From Fervidobacterium thailandense (lineage in GTDB: Bacteria > Thermotogota > Thermotogae > Thermotogales > Fervidobacteriaceae): a DNA stretch of 32,978 bases. Position 1 is the first letter of the stretch. The number at the start of each line of letters is the position of its first letter. The notes under the pieces were generated by a model that saw only the letters and a program-made list of their open reading frames with translations, was not told the DNA's origin and ran no database searches. Where the stretch lies: positions 1 through 32,978 of the forward strand of contig NZ_LWAF01000018.1 in NCBI RefSeq assembly GCF_001719065.1. Direction: 5' to 3'. Both the position numbers and the translations under genes were made by a program. Positions 16,898-25,722 of the stretch are shown in pieces.

Positions 16898-18271
16898 ATG
16901 CTAATCTCCATCTCAGTTATGTTTATCCTGCTATCGATAGTGGCTGAGATTTACTTCTTGAAAACTGGTCCATTCGTAAGGTTAATGAATATCCCAAATC
17001 TAATCTACATTTACTTACTAAGGCCGATGGCTATCCTTTCTATAGGGACATCAATCTTGTACTCGAGGGAGTTTGATATCCAGTCTTACAAGTTGGGATG
17101 GTTCCTTGCTTCACTGTATATTATCAGCGAAAATATCGGGTACCTTTTCACATTTCCACGACTTAGCAAGATGGTAGGTAACAATGGAGTAATTTCTGAA
17201 GTAAGTGTTGGATTCCAAGATTACGAAGCTCATCAGGAAGAAATTCTTAGAGTAATTAAGTCCTCAATATTTTGGTTGGTCATGTTTTCTACGACATTTT
17301 TACTTACGATGTTCCTGACAGCGGGTACTTCGTTTTTAGCCCAGAACAGGAACATGGCAATGGCTGCTGTGAATCCTCTTTTGCGTTACATTTATCCATT
17401 CGTTCAGTTATCAGCAGCTGTGTTGGCATTCTCCGCTGTGATACTAATTTTTTCCTACAAGCGGTTATTTTTTGGTGTTTCAACCTTGATCGTATCGCTG
17501 GTTATAACGAGCATTATTTATCAGCGAGGAATGACTACTGGGTTTTTGGTCCTTGCTGGTACAGTAGCTTTTGATCTTTACAGACTGAGGAGAGGTAAAA
17601 TAAGCCTGAAGCTTCTGCTACGCTATCTGATTGTGCTGCTTTTTCTCTTCATACTTCTTGTTTTCTTGAGAGATATTTATAATCTATTTGTCACGGGACA
17701 GTTTAACTTATTTAAGTCATTGCAGAAAAGCGAGTTTGACAATCTGAATATGTTCTTTTTGATTTTGTCATCGAGACCTGACGGAGACGTGTTGGAAATC
17801 TGGAGTATTCTTCTCCGTTTTCTTTCCAGGAATGGGCCGCTGCTCGGGGAAACGTTGATTCGGGCCCCATTAATGTTAATGAGTTCTAACTTCCGGTTGA
17901 AAACTGGTATGAAAACGGGTGTTGACATTTTGAACGAGTACTACGACTTTAACACATACTGGTTCAGAAAATTTGGATTCAATGTAAATGCCGCCCAAGA
18001 GTTGGTTTTGAATTTTCACTTTATCAGTGCCTTGTACGGGTTTTTTGTAGGTGCACTGAACGGTCTTTTAGTGAGATGGTATTACAAGAGATTGCGAAAG
18101 GGTGAATTCATCAAATCAACAATATACTTTAGCGCAGTTTCTTACTTCTTGACAACGTTTGCTGCCTTCCAGTGGATGATTTTTGAAATTATCTTTGCGG
18201 AGATCCTTTCGCTTCTGCTGAAAATTAAACTTCGCACATCAAGAAATGGAACGATAGTTTTCGAAACTTGA
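16898..18271 (+). CDS. Wzy-like O-antigen/capsule polymerase
   Basis: This 457-residue hydrophobic protein has about 10-12 predicted membrane segments and a large external loop in the C-terminal third (~280-370, containing SSRPDGDVLEIWSILLRFLS and an NEYYDFNTYWFRKFGFN stretch). This layout matches oligosaccharide repeat-unit polymerases, which join flipped repeat units on the periplasmic side. Sequence conservation in this family is low, so the call relies on topology, size, and position between the initiating transferase and later glycosyltransferases in an operon that otherwise lacks a polymerase. The ATG follows GAGGGGC with a slightly long spacing. An O-antigen ligase is the less likely alternative. 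Confidence 0.75.
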   Translation: MLISISVMFILLSIVAEIYFLKTGPFVRLMNIPNLIYIYLLRPMAILSIGTSILYSREFDIQSYKLGWFLASLYIISENIGYLFTFPRLSKMVGNNGVISEVSVGFQDYEAHQEEILRVIKSSIFWLVMFSTTFLLTMFLTAGTSFLAQNRNMAMAAVNPLLRYIYPFVQLSAAVLAFSAVILIFSYKRLFFGVSTLIVSLVITSIIYQRGMTTGFLVLAGTVAFDLYRLRRGKISLKLLLRYLIVLLFLFILLVFLRDIYNLFVTGQFNLFKSLQKSEFDNLNMFFLILSSRPDGDVLEIWSILLRFLSRNGPLLGETLIRAPLMLMSSNFRLKTGMKTGVDILNEYYDFNTYWFRKFGFNVNAAQELVLNFHFISALYGFFVGALNGLLVRWYYKRLRKGEFIKSTIYFSAVSYFLTTFAAFQWMIFEIIFAEILSLLLKIKLRTSRNGTIVFET

Positions 18272-18316
18272 GGTCTTACGTAATGTACGTGCACGACCGC
18301 GCATAGCCTTCGACGT

Positions 18317-18345
18317 GTGACAAAGTTTTATCCATGTTGTGAAAT
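18317..18345 (+). promoter_or_regulatory. Possible internal operon promoter
   Basis: GTGACA (18317-18322) and TGAAAT (18340-18345) are 17 bases apart in the longest gap inside the operon. If used, transcription would start near 18352, downstream of the GTG at 18339 but upstream of the GTG at 18375, which supports the later start for the next gene. The -10 match is only 4 of 6. Confidence 0.3.
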
Positions 18346-18374
18346 TAAGGAGAGCATTAGGGAGGAATGAATTC

Positions 18375-19505
18375 GTGAAGAGAATTCTGGTATGCTATTT
18401 TGGTCACTCTGGTTCTGGTCCTTTGATATCGTATCAACTTGTTAGATCGTTCTCACTTCGTAATGATACGAAAACAATGGTAGCTTTATCTTCAAAATTG
18501 TCGAAGCACTCGGAGTGGTTATCACTTGAAAATGTAGACATTCGCTTTTTTGACTTGCCAAACAAATTTACCGAAATTCTAAGTTTTTCACATCTCTCAG
18601 CCGAGCTTGGTAGATTAGCTGCCCAGGTAGTTAATTTTTCACCAAATGCTGTCGTATTTACCATGATACATCCCCTAAACTATATTGTGGCAAAAAAGTT
18701 GAAACAGAGCTGTGGTAAAAACACCAAGTTCATTTCCATTATCCATGACCCAAAACCACACCTCGGTGAAAGGGTTTGGGTACGAGTTCTCCAAAGACTT
18801 GAACTGCGGTTTCCAGATGCTTTTATTACACTCTCGGAAAGTTCCAAAGAGATTCTCAAAAAACAAACTTCGAAGCCGATCATGGCTCTTATGCACCCGT
18901 TACTGGCTTCTGAAGTGAATGAGAGTGCCGAAATCTCTTTTTTTGACACGAGATCAGTAATGAATAAGTTCATTTTCCTATTTTACGGGAGGTTAGAGCC
19001 GTACAAAGGTCTTGAGTTTCTGATTGAAGCGTTTAAGAGGCTACAATTTGAGAGAGACGATGTTTACCTTGTAGTAGCGGGAAAGGGAAAGATTTCACGC
19101 CGACTAAGAGCCGAAATAAGAGAACTCGAGGATAGAAAGACCGCGGTGTTTATTAACCGTTATCTTTCAGATAAAGAGGTGCATTCTCTAATACGTTTGT
19201 CGGATGTGGTCGTCATACCATATACCGAAGCAACACAGTCTGGAATAATCCCACAGGTATTACCTTTGAGAAAACCGATAATAACAACCTGCGTGGACGG
19301 ACTTGTTGAACAGTCCTTCTTTGGGCAGTTAGCTATGCTTGTTCCTCCGAAAAACTCGTTTTTCCTGTACCTTGCCATGAAGCGGTTTTGCGAAAACAAC
19401 GAAACTATAAAGGCTCATTTTGCTCGAGCACTTGAGAAAGAGTACAAGCTTCCCACATTTGACGACTTAGCGGAGAATATCATAAATTTCGTTGAAAGTT
19501 TATGA
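18375..19505 (+). CDS. GT4-family glycosyltransferase
   Basis: This 376-residue GT-B enzyme begins KRILVCYFGHSGSGPLIS, with the typical N-terminal glycine loop. The C-terminal half has FLFYGRLEPYKGLEFLIEAF, then VYLVVAGKGKIS and VVIPYTEATQSGIIPQVLPL, where the usual donor-site E is followed by SGxxP; this is the pattern of GT4 enzymes of exopolysaccharide clusters. I choose GTG 18375 because AGGGAGG lies nine bases upstream. An in-frame GTG at 18339 would add 12 residues but has no ribosome site. It should act in the cytoplasm on the same lipid-linked repeat unit as its neighbours. Its sugar is not determinable. Confidence 0.85.
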   Translation: MKRILVCYFGHSGSGPLISYQLVRSFSLRNDTKTMVALSSKLSKHSEWLSLENVDIRFFDLPNKFTEILSFSHLSAELGRLAAQVVNFSPNAVVFTMIHPLNYIVAKKLKQSCGKNTKFISIIHDPKPHLGERVWVRVLQRLELRFPDAFITLSESSKEILKKQTSKPIMALMHPLLASEVNESAEISFFDTRSVMNKFIFLFYGRLEPYKGLEFLIEAFKRLQFERDDVYLVVAGKGKISRRLRAEIRELEDRKTAVFINRYLSDKEVHSLIRLSDVVVIPYTEATQSGIIPQVLPLRKPIITTCVDGLVEQSFFGQLAMLVPPKNSFFLYLAMKRFCENNETIKAHFARALEKEYKLPTFDDLAENIINFVESL

Positions 19506-19569
19506 GAGTTTCATCCTTAAATTCAGGCTCCTTTTTTAGACTCACGTACATCAAAGAAGGGGAGATAAG

Positions 19570-20757
19570 ATGAAAACACTTTTCATTTCCACAATACAAC
19601 CAAGTCGAAAATTAGCTGGATGGCATTATATAGAAGTTATCTCCGAACTCTTCAGTTCTTTTTCTGAAGTGCATTTCTGGTTTTCGTTGCTGAATGGTGG
19701 TGAACGCTTTGAGAAGGATGTTGGATTTAGGTTCGCAAAAGTAGTTTCCTACAAAAGTCCTTTCGTTCTTAAAACAAAGTCTGTCTTTTCGAATACTTAC
19801 TTTGCACATGCATTTCACAAAGATCACATCCCTTCCCTTGAAGATACACTTAGGCATCTTCAGCCAGAGAACGTTGTTTTTACCAACCTTTCCGCTGGTT
19901 GCTACCTTGATGTAGTGAAAAAAGCAAAGCCAGATGCTAAAACCGTCTTACTTCAACACAATGTGGAATACTTAGTGATATCTGAATTTTCGAAGTATGC
20001 GAGTACCAGAATTCAAAGGATTTACTACCTCCTTCAGAAACGATCCGTCAAAAGACTTGAGAATAAGATTCTAAATACTGTTGATTACGTTATAAGTATT
20101 TCTCCCTCTGACAAAGAAAACTTTAGGCGAATTTACAATATTGAAGAACGGAAGATAAGTGTAATTAGGCCTTTCTTTAGCTATTCCGCAGGCCTTTACA
20201 AACTCGATAACAAAGAGGATGATAATTTTAAGAATCTCCTTTTTGTAGCGGCATTCGACTGGTATCCGAACATAAGGGGTGCGGAGTTTTTTGCAAAGAA
20301 CGTTTTAGATAAAGTACTTAAGCACTCGCCAGACGTCAGGCTTTATCTGGTCGGCCGCAATCCATCAGCAGCTGTTCTCGGTCTTAAGAAACTATATCCG
20401 GACAACATAGTTATAACTGGGACAGTCCCTGACGTTGACGAATACTACAAAATCAGCGATTGTGTAATCATTCCAGTTTTCCTTGGCCCCGGAATAAAAC
20501 TCAAAGTGCTTGAGGCCATGGCAAGTGGTGTGCCCACAGTGATGACGTCGTACGTGGCAAAGGATTACGATCTACTGGGCAAAGGATTTCTTATAGCGGA
20601 CACACCAGAGGAATTTGTGGATGCCATACAAAAAGTCCTCGAGGACCAGAATTTTGCCAACGAAATAAGCCGAAAGCAAGTAGAGTGGTATGAAAACTAC
20701 CTTGCACAAGAAAAAACTCGTGCGTTGGAGGTAATAAAGAAAATTCTCGAGGAGTGA
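19570..20757 (+). CDS. GT4-family glycosyltransferase
   Basis: This 395-residue enzyme has the GT4 pattern most familiar in exopolysaccharide loci. The first domain has LLQHNVEYLV and SISPSDKENFRRIY. The second domain has FVAAFDWYPNIRGAEFFAKN, RLYLVGRNPS, ITGTVPDVDEYYKISDCVII and GPGIKLKVLEAMASGVPTVM, the conserved donor-binding region. The ATG is preceded by AGAAGGGGAG. The gap from the previous gene is 64 bases with no clear terminator, so it belongs to the same transcript. The gene looks complete. Directly downstream is a broken GT2 gene, so in its original setting it was followed by yet another transferase. Confidence 0.88.
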   Translation: MKTLFISTIQPSRKLAGWHYIEVISELFSSFSEVHFWFSLLNGGERFEKDVGFRFAKVVSYKSPFVLKTKSVFSNTYFAHAFHKDHIPSLEDTLRHLQPENVVFTNLSAGCYLDVVKKAKPDAKTVLLQHNVEYLVISEFSKYASTRIQRIYYLLQKRSVKRLENKILNTVDYVISISPSDKENFRRIYNIEERKISVIRPFFSYSAGLYKLDNKEDDNFKNLLFVAAFDWYPNIRGAEFFAKNVLDKVLKHSPDVRLYLVGRNPSAAVLGLKKLYPDNIVITGTVPDVDEYYKISDCVIIPVFLGPGIKLKVLEAMASGVPTVMTSYVAKDYDLLGKGFLIADTPEEFVDAIQKVLEDQNFANEISRKQVEWYENYLAQEKTRALEVIKKILEE

Positions 20758-20766
20758 TTTCGAATA

Positions 20767-20959
20767 ATGTCTGTAGCGTTCGTGACTTTGAACTTGAACG
20801 AGCCTAATCGCACGAAAATTGCCGTTGAAGCGTTAAATGAATGGGAATTAAGAACAAACAGCTCAAAATATATTTATTATTGTTGTGGATAACTGTTCTG
20901 ACTCTGAGACCAAAAGAGCCTTAGTAGATTACTTTCAAAGCAATGGATGGAACGCAAGA
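20767..20959 (+). pseudogene. Truncated GT2 glycosyltransferase remnant
   Basis: The first ~65 codons of a GT-A (family 2) glycosyltransferase remain. From ATG 20767 the frame gives SVAFVTLNLNEPNRTKIAVE and goes on to a TAA at 20890. After a one-base shift the reading continues as IIVVDNCSDSETKRALVDYF, which carries the family's VVDNxS nucleotide-binding strand. The homology ends at the left end of IS copy B, and no matching C-terminal part appears on the far side: the GT2 at 21833 has its own complete N-terminus. The gene is both frameshifted and cut off. Confidence 0.7.
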
Positions 20960-21806
20960 ATCTGTTCCACGACACATTTTTCTCTGCTTTGCCAAAACAT
21001 CATCCCCTCTGCTCTCGCAGCTTAACTTCTCCAGTATTCTGTTTTCATTTACTCAACACGCTCCACAACTCAGCCAAACGCAAATAACTCTTCAAAATGA
21101 TTCACCAGCTACTCCACCAGCGGTCTTTGTATCTTCACCCAGTCTCCTGGCTCTTTCATTCTCAACTCCCGCTTGATGTTGTGGAGCACAACGAACGCTT
21201 TGATGTACTTAATCACGTTCGTTAGGTTCTTGAACCCTCTTCTAATTTGCGTGAAGAACGCAAGAATGCTGTTTCTGGATTCTACCGCTTGATTTACTCT
21301 GGAGCTGATGGTTTTGTGGGAAATGTTCAGATACTCACAGGCTTGAGCGTATGAGGTTAATCCATCAGATAGCACAAGCTTTGGCTGACAAGGGGATATT
21401 AGCTTGATGGCTTGGAGCGTATCACGGTTGAGAGCAACACCGAAGTTGGCAATCAGGTAGTTATCAAGACTGACAGCAAGAAAGACATAGACGGTATCGG
21501 TCTTTCCTTTTGAAGCGAGTTTTTTGAACTTTTCATCGATGCAAAGGACCTCAAAGTGGATGGGAGTAAACTTGATGGCAGAAGAGAGTGCTTTTATCCA
21601 GCGGTAGATGGTAGAAACACTTGGAGAGTAGCTGTTGAGAGATAGGATGTTTCTGAATGGACGTAGACTTTGTGATGATGGCAGTAAGGACAGGAAGGTT
21701 GATTTTTCTTGGCATAAGGTATATCTCCTTTCGCGGAGGGGAGTGTACCCCTTTTTAAGGAATTATACAATAATTCGGTGGGTTTTCATAATTCCGTTGA
21801 ACAGTC
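20960..21806 (-). mobile_element. IS copy B (about 847 bp, internally deleted)
   Basis: This is the same element as copies A and C. The right end (read in reverse complement) is GACTGTTCAACGG; the left end is CTGTTCCACGACA. About 85-90 bases just inside the left end are missing compared with A and C, and a 13-base deletion lies near the transposase start (around 21700), at a short GAAGGT direct repeat. There is no target duplication (left flank AACGCAAGA, right flank TAAAATTCT). The element separates a GT2 remnant from the intact GT2-glf-wzx set and lies inside what looks like one operon. Confidence 0.8.
21109..21715 (-). pseudogene. IS transposase, frameshifted and prematurely stopped (copy B)
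   Basis: The natural start would be ATG 21715, but a 13-base deletion shortly after it destroys the frame. The DDE part is readable in another frame: LCIDEKFKKL, LVLSDGLTSY and NQAVESRNSIL. A TAG at 21109-21111 (where the other copies have TAC) removes the last ~10 residues. The sequence is closer to copy C than to copy A over the catalytic region. It is not expected to be active. Confidence 0.75.
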
Positions 21807-21832
21807 TAAAATTCTTGAAAGAAGGTGATAAT

Positions 21833-22807
21833 ATGGAGAAGGTTGTTGCTGTTGTACCAACTTTCAATAGGAGCTCAACACTTACTAGGTGCATACAGTC
21901 TCTTTTATCACAAACGCATCCGCTGTACAAGATACTAATCGTTGATAACAATAGTGGTGAGAAACACAAGGAGAAAATTTTACAGCTCATTCGGGAAAGT
22001 CCCAACCTTGTCGAAGCGCTTTTCCTGGATGAAAACTATGGTGGTGCAGGTGGTTTTGAAAAAGGTGTTAGGTTTGCTTTCGAGAAGTTTCATCCTGATT
22101 TTCTATGGTTGATGGACGATGATGCTTATCCTACCGAAAGCTGCTTAGAAAATTTGGTACAAACTTATAAGACTCTTACTTCGCAAGGAAGACCAGTAGG
22201 TGCTGTGGCCCCACTGATCCAGGGAATAGACACGGGAAAATACCAGTTTTATCATCACAAGAGAGTTAGCAGTGTAATTTTAAAAGAAAAGCCTGTTAAG
22301 TCGACTTTTGAGGAGTTAGAAGATATTGAAGAGCTTGATGCAAATGCTTTTGTTGGTCTGTTGGTTCCAAGAAGATCCATTGAGATAGCAGGAACACCGG
22401 ACGGTAGCTTTTTCATCTATGGAGATGACACAGAATATACTTTACGGTTATCAAGAAAGTTTAAACTGAAGATTTACTTGGTAAAAAAATCTGTAATTTA
22501 TCACCAAGACACACCCCAAGTTAACGGTTCAGTACCTCCTCAGCAGCTTTGGAAATACTATTACCAGGTGAGAAATAAGTATTTGATGCTGGAATCGTTT
22601 GGAAAAAATCGTATGTTGAAGGAATACTCGAAACTGCTTTTCACTCTGAGTCAAGTTAAGTCCTTGATAGCTTGCTTGATAAAAACAGAGTATAGAGGCT
22701 ATCGAAGGCTAAGATTCGCTATTATATTGAAAGGTATTTTACACGGTTTATTGCGCTACAAGGGAAAGACCTTATCTCCTGAGAACTTCAAAATTAAAGG
22801 CAACTAG
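21833..22807 (+). CDS. GlfT-like GT2 glycosyltransferase (probable galactofuranosyl- or rhamnosyltransferase)
   Basis: This 324-residue GT-A fold enzyme begins KVVAVVPTFNRSSTLTRCIQ, then ILIVDNNSGEK, DENYGGAGGFEKGVRFAF near residues 67-84, and WLMDDDAYPT with the metal-binding aspartates at 95-97. The GGAGGF motif with a DDDAxP box is typical of the galactofuranosyltransferases GlfT1/GlfT2 and related rhamnosyltransferases. A base is likely at the FFIYGDDTEYTLRL stretch near 195-207. The start is ATG 21833, preceded by GAAGGTG; the same frame runs upstream through IS copy B but that part is IS sequence. The neighbour 20 bases downstream is glf, supporting a UDP-galactofuranose donor. Confidence 0.85.
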   Translation: MEKVVAVVPTFNRSSTLTRCIQSLLSQTHPLYKILIVDNNSGEKHKEKILQLIRESPNLVEALFLDENYGGAGGFEKGVRFAFEKFHPDFLWLMDDDAYPTESCLENLVQTYKTLTSQGRPVGAVAPLIQGIDTGKYQFYHHKRVSSVILKEKPVKSTFEELEDIEELDANAFVGLLVPRRSIEIAGTPDGSFFIYGDDTEYTLRLSRKFKLKIYLVKKSVIYHQDTPQVNGSVPPQQLWKYYYQVRNKYLMLESFGKNRMLKEYSKLLFTLSQVKSLIACLIKTEYRGYRRLRFAIILKGILHGLLRYKGKTLSPENFKIKGN

Positions 22808-22827
22808 CATCTGAGGAGTGTTCAAAT

Positions 22828-23934
22828 ATGCTCAAGGCTATGGTAGTTGTAGGTGCTGGTCTTTCTGGTGCTACTGCGGCTCGGATCTTGGCCGAAGCGG
22901 GTTACAAAGTCCTAGTCATCGAACGTCTCAAACATGTTGCTGGCCATTGTTACGATTACAAACACGAAACGGGAATCACTGTTCATTCGTACGGTCCGCA
23001 CATATTCCACACAAACAACAAAGAAGTGTGGGATTTTGTAAATAGGTTTTCACCTTTCGTTTACTACCAACACAGGGTTTTAAGCTACGTTGACGGAAGG
23101 CTCATCCCGTTCCCAATCAACCGCGATACCATTGCTCAACTTTTCGGCATCGAGCTATCAACGTACGAAGTGGAAGAATTCCTGGAGAAGGAGGTTAAGA
23201 AGTCACGCTACAACGATCCACCGAAGAATTTTAGGGACGTTGTGGTTTCGCAAGTTGGTGAGAGATTGTACGAAGCTTTTTTCAAGAACTACACGATCAA
23301 GCAATGGGGAAGGGATCCGGAAGAATTGTCACCTGAAGTGGCTCGTAGGATCCCAGTGAGGACAAACAGGGATGACAGGTACTTTTCCGATAAGTACCAG
23401 GGAATCCCAAAGTATGGCTACACGAAAATGGTTGAAAGAATGTTGGAACATGAAAACATATCGTTATTGCTGGGAGTAGACTATTTTGAGGTAAGGGACC
23501 TCTTTAAACCTAAGTTGACGGTTTACACAGGGGAGCTGGATAGATTCTTTGATTACGTACACGGAGAGCTGGAGTATAGGTCTTTGAGGTTGGAATTAGT
23601 GGAGATGGACCAGGAGTATTACCAGCCGGTTGCTGTGGTGAATTATCCGAATGATTATGATTGGACGAGGATAACGGAGTACAAGTACTTTTTGAATGAA
23701 AAAAGTTCAAGGACAGTTGTGCACTTTGAATACCCGTTGGCAAAAGGGGAGCCGTACTATATAGTGATGACACGTGAGAATATGGAAAGAAGAGAAAAGT
23801 ATATGAAAGAAGTGGAGAAACTTGAAAAGACAGGGGAATACTTATTCATAGGAAGGTTGGCAGAATACAAATATTACAATATGGACCAAGTGATTGAAGC
23901 AGCCATGGAAAAAATAAAAGAGAGGTTAAAATAG
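22828..23934 (+). CDS. glf: UDP-galactopyranose mutase
   Basis: This 368-residue flavoenzyme interconverts UDP-galactopyranose and UDP-galactofuranose using reduced FAD. The N-terminal Rossmann motif is VVVGAGLSGATAARILAEAG (residues 6-25), followed by VIERLKHVAGHCYD and HSYGPHIFHTNNKEVWDF. Later signatures are YTIKQWGRDPEEL, RIPVRTNRDDRYFSDKYQGI, the active-site arginine region, and the C-terminal GRLAEYKYYNMDQV. Length is normal for bacterial Glf. ATG 22828 follows GAGGAG. The stop overlaps the GTG of the flippase by one base. A decayed tail of a nearly identical gene lies at 1428-1762. The GlfT-like gene upstream and the galactofuranosyltransferase-like gene at 25 are the likely users of its product. 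Confidence 0.97.
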   Translation: MLKAMVVVGAGLSGATAARILAEAGYKVLVIERLKHVAGHCYDYKHETGITVHSYGPHIFHTNNKEVWDFVNRFSPFVYYQHRVLSYVDGRLIPFPINRDTIAQLFGIELSTYEVEEFLEKEVKKSRYNDPPKNFRDVVVSQVGERLYEAFFKNYTIKQWGRDPEELSPEVARRIPVRTNRDDRYFSDKYQGIPKYGYTKMVERMLEHENISLLLGVDYFEVRDLFKPKLTVYTGELDRFFDYVHGELEYRSLRLELVEMDQEYYQPVAVVNYPNDYDWTRITEYKYFLNEKSSRTVVHFEYPLAKGEPYYIVMTRENMERREKYMKEVEKLEKTGEYLFIGRLAEYKYYNMDQVIEAAMEKIKERLK

Positions 23935-25373
23935 TGGGAATAGCAAGGAATTACGTTTACAATGTAACGCTAACAATAATGAATTTGCTTATTCCATTCG
24001 TCACAACACCGTACATCACAAGGGTGCTCGATCCAGAAGGAATAGGAAGTGTAGCTTTCACAGCGTCGATAGTACAATACTTTGTTCTTTTAGCAACCTT
24101 AGGAATAGATTTATACGGCACAAGAGAATTGGCAGTACTTAAAAATAATCCAAGAGAATTTCAGCAGGCATTTTGGAATATATTTTTCACAAAGCTTATA
24201 ACTTTCTGTATATCATTCGGCTTATTTTTTGCTTTCATTGCTTTTTACAGAACAACATACATGCCGTTATTTTTAATACAATCAATATCAATAGTAAATG
24301 CGCTGATAGACATAACATTCTTGTATAGCAGCCTAGAAGATTTTAAAAGCATTACGATAAGGGGAATAGTAGTAAGAATAATAGGAGTTGGATTATTGTT
24401 TACATTAGTCAAGAAACCGTCGGACTTTTACATTTACGCGGTGATAAACGTTGCAACAGGTACGCTTGGAAACATATGGATGTGGTTAAAAAAGCCAAAA
24501 GAATTGGAGATAGTAAAGCCAGAATTAAAACAAATAAAAGAGCATTTGTTAGGTTCATTAAAGTTATTCATACCGTTGTTAGCAATTCAAGTGTACGTTG
24601 TGCTTGATAAAACGATGGTGGGAATACTTTCAAATGAATCAGAAGTGGCATACTATGACATGTCACAAAGATTAGTAAAAATGGCACTTGGTTTAGTTAC
24701 AGCGATAGGACCTGTAATGATACCAAGGATGTCAAACATACTTGCGCAAGAAAGAGAAGAAGAAAAAACGAGGTACGTGAAGAATGTATTCGAATTTGTG
24801 ACGTACAGTTCGGTTATAATAATTGTGTTAATAGTAACAACGATGCAAGACTTTGTGCCCATATTTTTTGGGAGTAAATTTTTAAAGGTAAAGGAATTGA
24901 TTATTTATGTTTCACCTATAATACTGTTTATCTCATGGAGCAACTTATTTGGAATGCAAATAATGGTACCGATGAAGAAAGAAAAATACCTTACGATATC
25001 GGTTTTAAGCGGAGCGATAGTAAATTTTACAATGAACATGATACTAATTCCAAAATACAAAGCACTTGGAGCAGTGATAGGTACAGTAGTAGCAGAATTC
25101 ATTGTCACTTTCGTTCAAATGATATTAACCCACAAAATTGTGAATTTGAAGAGTCTTTACAGTGGTGTCTGGAAACATTTTCTGTCTGGTCTCTTAGTCT
25201 TATTATTTTTGATGGTTTTGAGAAAGATAAATTTTGGGAGTGTTGGAAGGATTTTAATGGAATTGTTGATAGGGGCTGTTTTATACATACTTTTGGAATG
25301 GTTATTGAAAACAGATATTAACAACATTATCTTGAAGAAAATTCATGCAATCTTTGTTGGTGTTTTTAAATAG
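23934..25373 (+). CDS. Wzx-type polysaccharide flippase (second)
   Basis: This 479-residue MOP-superfamily flippase (RfbX/Wzx type) should translocate the lipid-linked repeat unit made by the preceding genes. It opens VGIARNYVYNVTLTIMNLL and has the family marker TTPYITRVLDPEGIGSVAFT, then about 12-14 membrane helices. A charged segment, FIPLLAIQVYVVLDKTMVGI, in the middle is shared with the broken copy at 1763-2467. It starts with GTG overlapping the glf stop by one base. The DNA is clearly richer in A+T than the SLBB gene, with many ATA, TTA and AAA codons, which suggests separate recent origin. It differs strongly from the flippase at 6185. Confidence 0.93.
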   Translation: MGIARNYVYNVTLTIMNLLIPFVTTPYITRVLDPEGIGSVAFTASIVQYFVLLATLGIDLYGTRELAVLKNNPREFQQAFWNIFFTKLITFCISFGLFFAFIAFYRTTYMPLFLIQSISIVNALIDITFLYSSLEDFKSITIRGIVVRIIGVGLLFTLVKKPSDFYIYAVINVATGTLGNIWMWLKKPKELEIVKPELKQIKEHLLGSLKLFIPLLAIQVYVVLDKTMVGILSNESEVAYYDMSQRLVKMALGLVTAIGPVMIPRMSNILAQEREEEKTRYVKNVFEFVTYSSVIIIVLIVTTMQDFVPIFFGSKFLKVKELIIYVSPIILFISWSNLFGMQIMVPMKKEKYLTISVLSGAIVNFTMNMILIPKYKALGAVIGTVVAEFIVTFVQMILTHKIVNLKSLYSGVWKHFLSGLLVLLFLMVLRKINFGSVGRILMELLIGAVLYILLEWLLKTDINNIILKKIHAIFVGVFK

Positions 25374-25474
25374 GTACAAATAACAACTATCTATCATAAG
25401 ATTCTATCAACAGCGCAACTTACATATTTCATTCTGTTAGAACTTCCCGAGAACTAATTGATAGATTCATAAGC

Positions 25475-25666
25475 ATGCTATCTAACGTTTCATACTTCAA
25501 ATTTGTTACGGGAGAAACATGTGTGAATGCTCAAAAAAAGTTGAATGTTTCGAAAGATACTGATTTTTATATTTGTGACAGTGCGGAGTTTGTTAAAAAG
25601 TTTGAAAAGGAAATTAGAGAAAATAGATTTGAAAATATCTATTCCGAAAGTTTGGGGGTAAGCTGA
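25475..25666 (+). CDS. Small unrecognised ORF, possibly the 3' end of a lost gene
   Basis: This is a 63-codon frame ending GVS. It has no ribosome site before the ATG at 25475. The same frame is open back to 25400, giving 25 further coding-like codons (including HSVRTSRELIDRF) but no ATG, GTG or TTG. This favours a 5'-truncated gene whose front was lost next to the flippase. The peptide is soluble, with a lysine/glutamate-rich helical end; I recognise no domain. The DUF3800 gene follows 56 bases later, so a functional pair is possible but unproven. Confidence 0.35.
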   Translation: MLSNVSYFKFVTGETCVNAQKKLNVSKDTDFYICDSAEFVKKFEKEIRENRFENIYSESLGVS

Positions 25667-25722
25667 CCCAAAGTGTTAATTAAAGATAGTTGAATTTGAA
25701 CTGATTAGGTGGTGATTTTTAA

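Noticed and set aside
18339-18374. Twelve-residue extension of the glycosyltransferase at 18375
   Set aside because: It has no ribosome site; AGGGAGG precedes the later GTG and the fold begins there.
21635-21832. Upstream extension of the GT2 gene through the IS end
   Set aside because: These codons are the inverse strand of IS copy B. ATG 21833 with GAAGGTG starts exactly at the GT2 fold.
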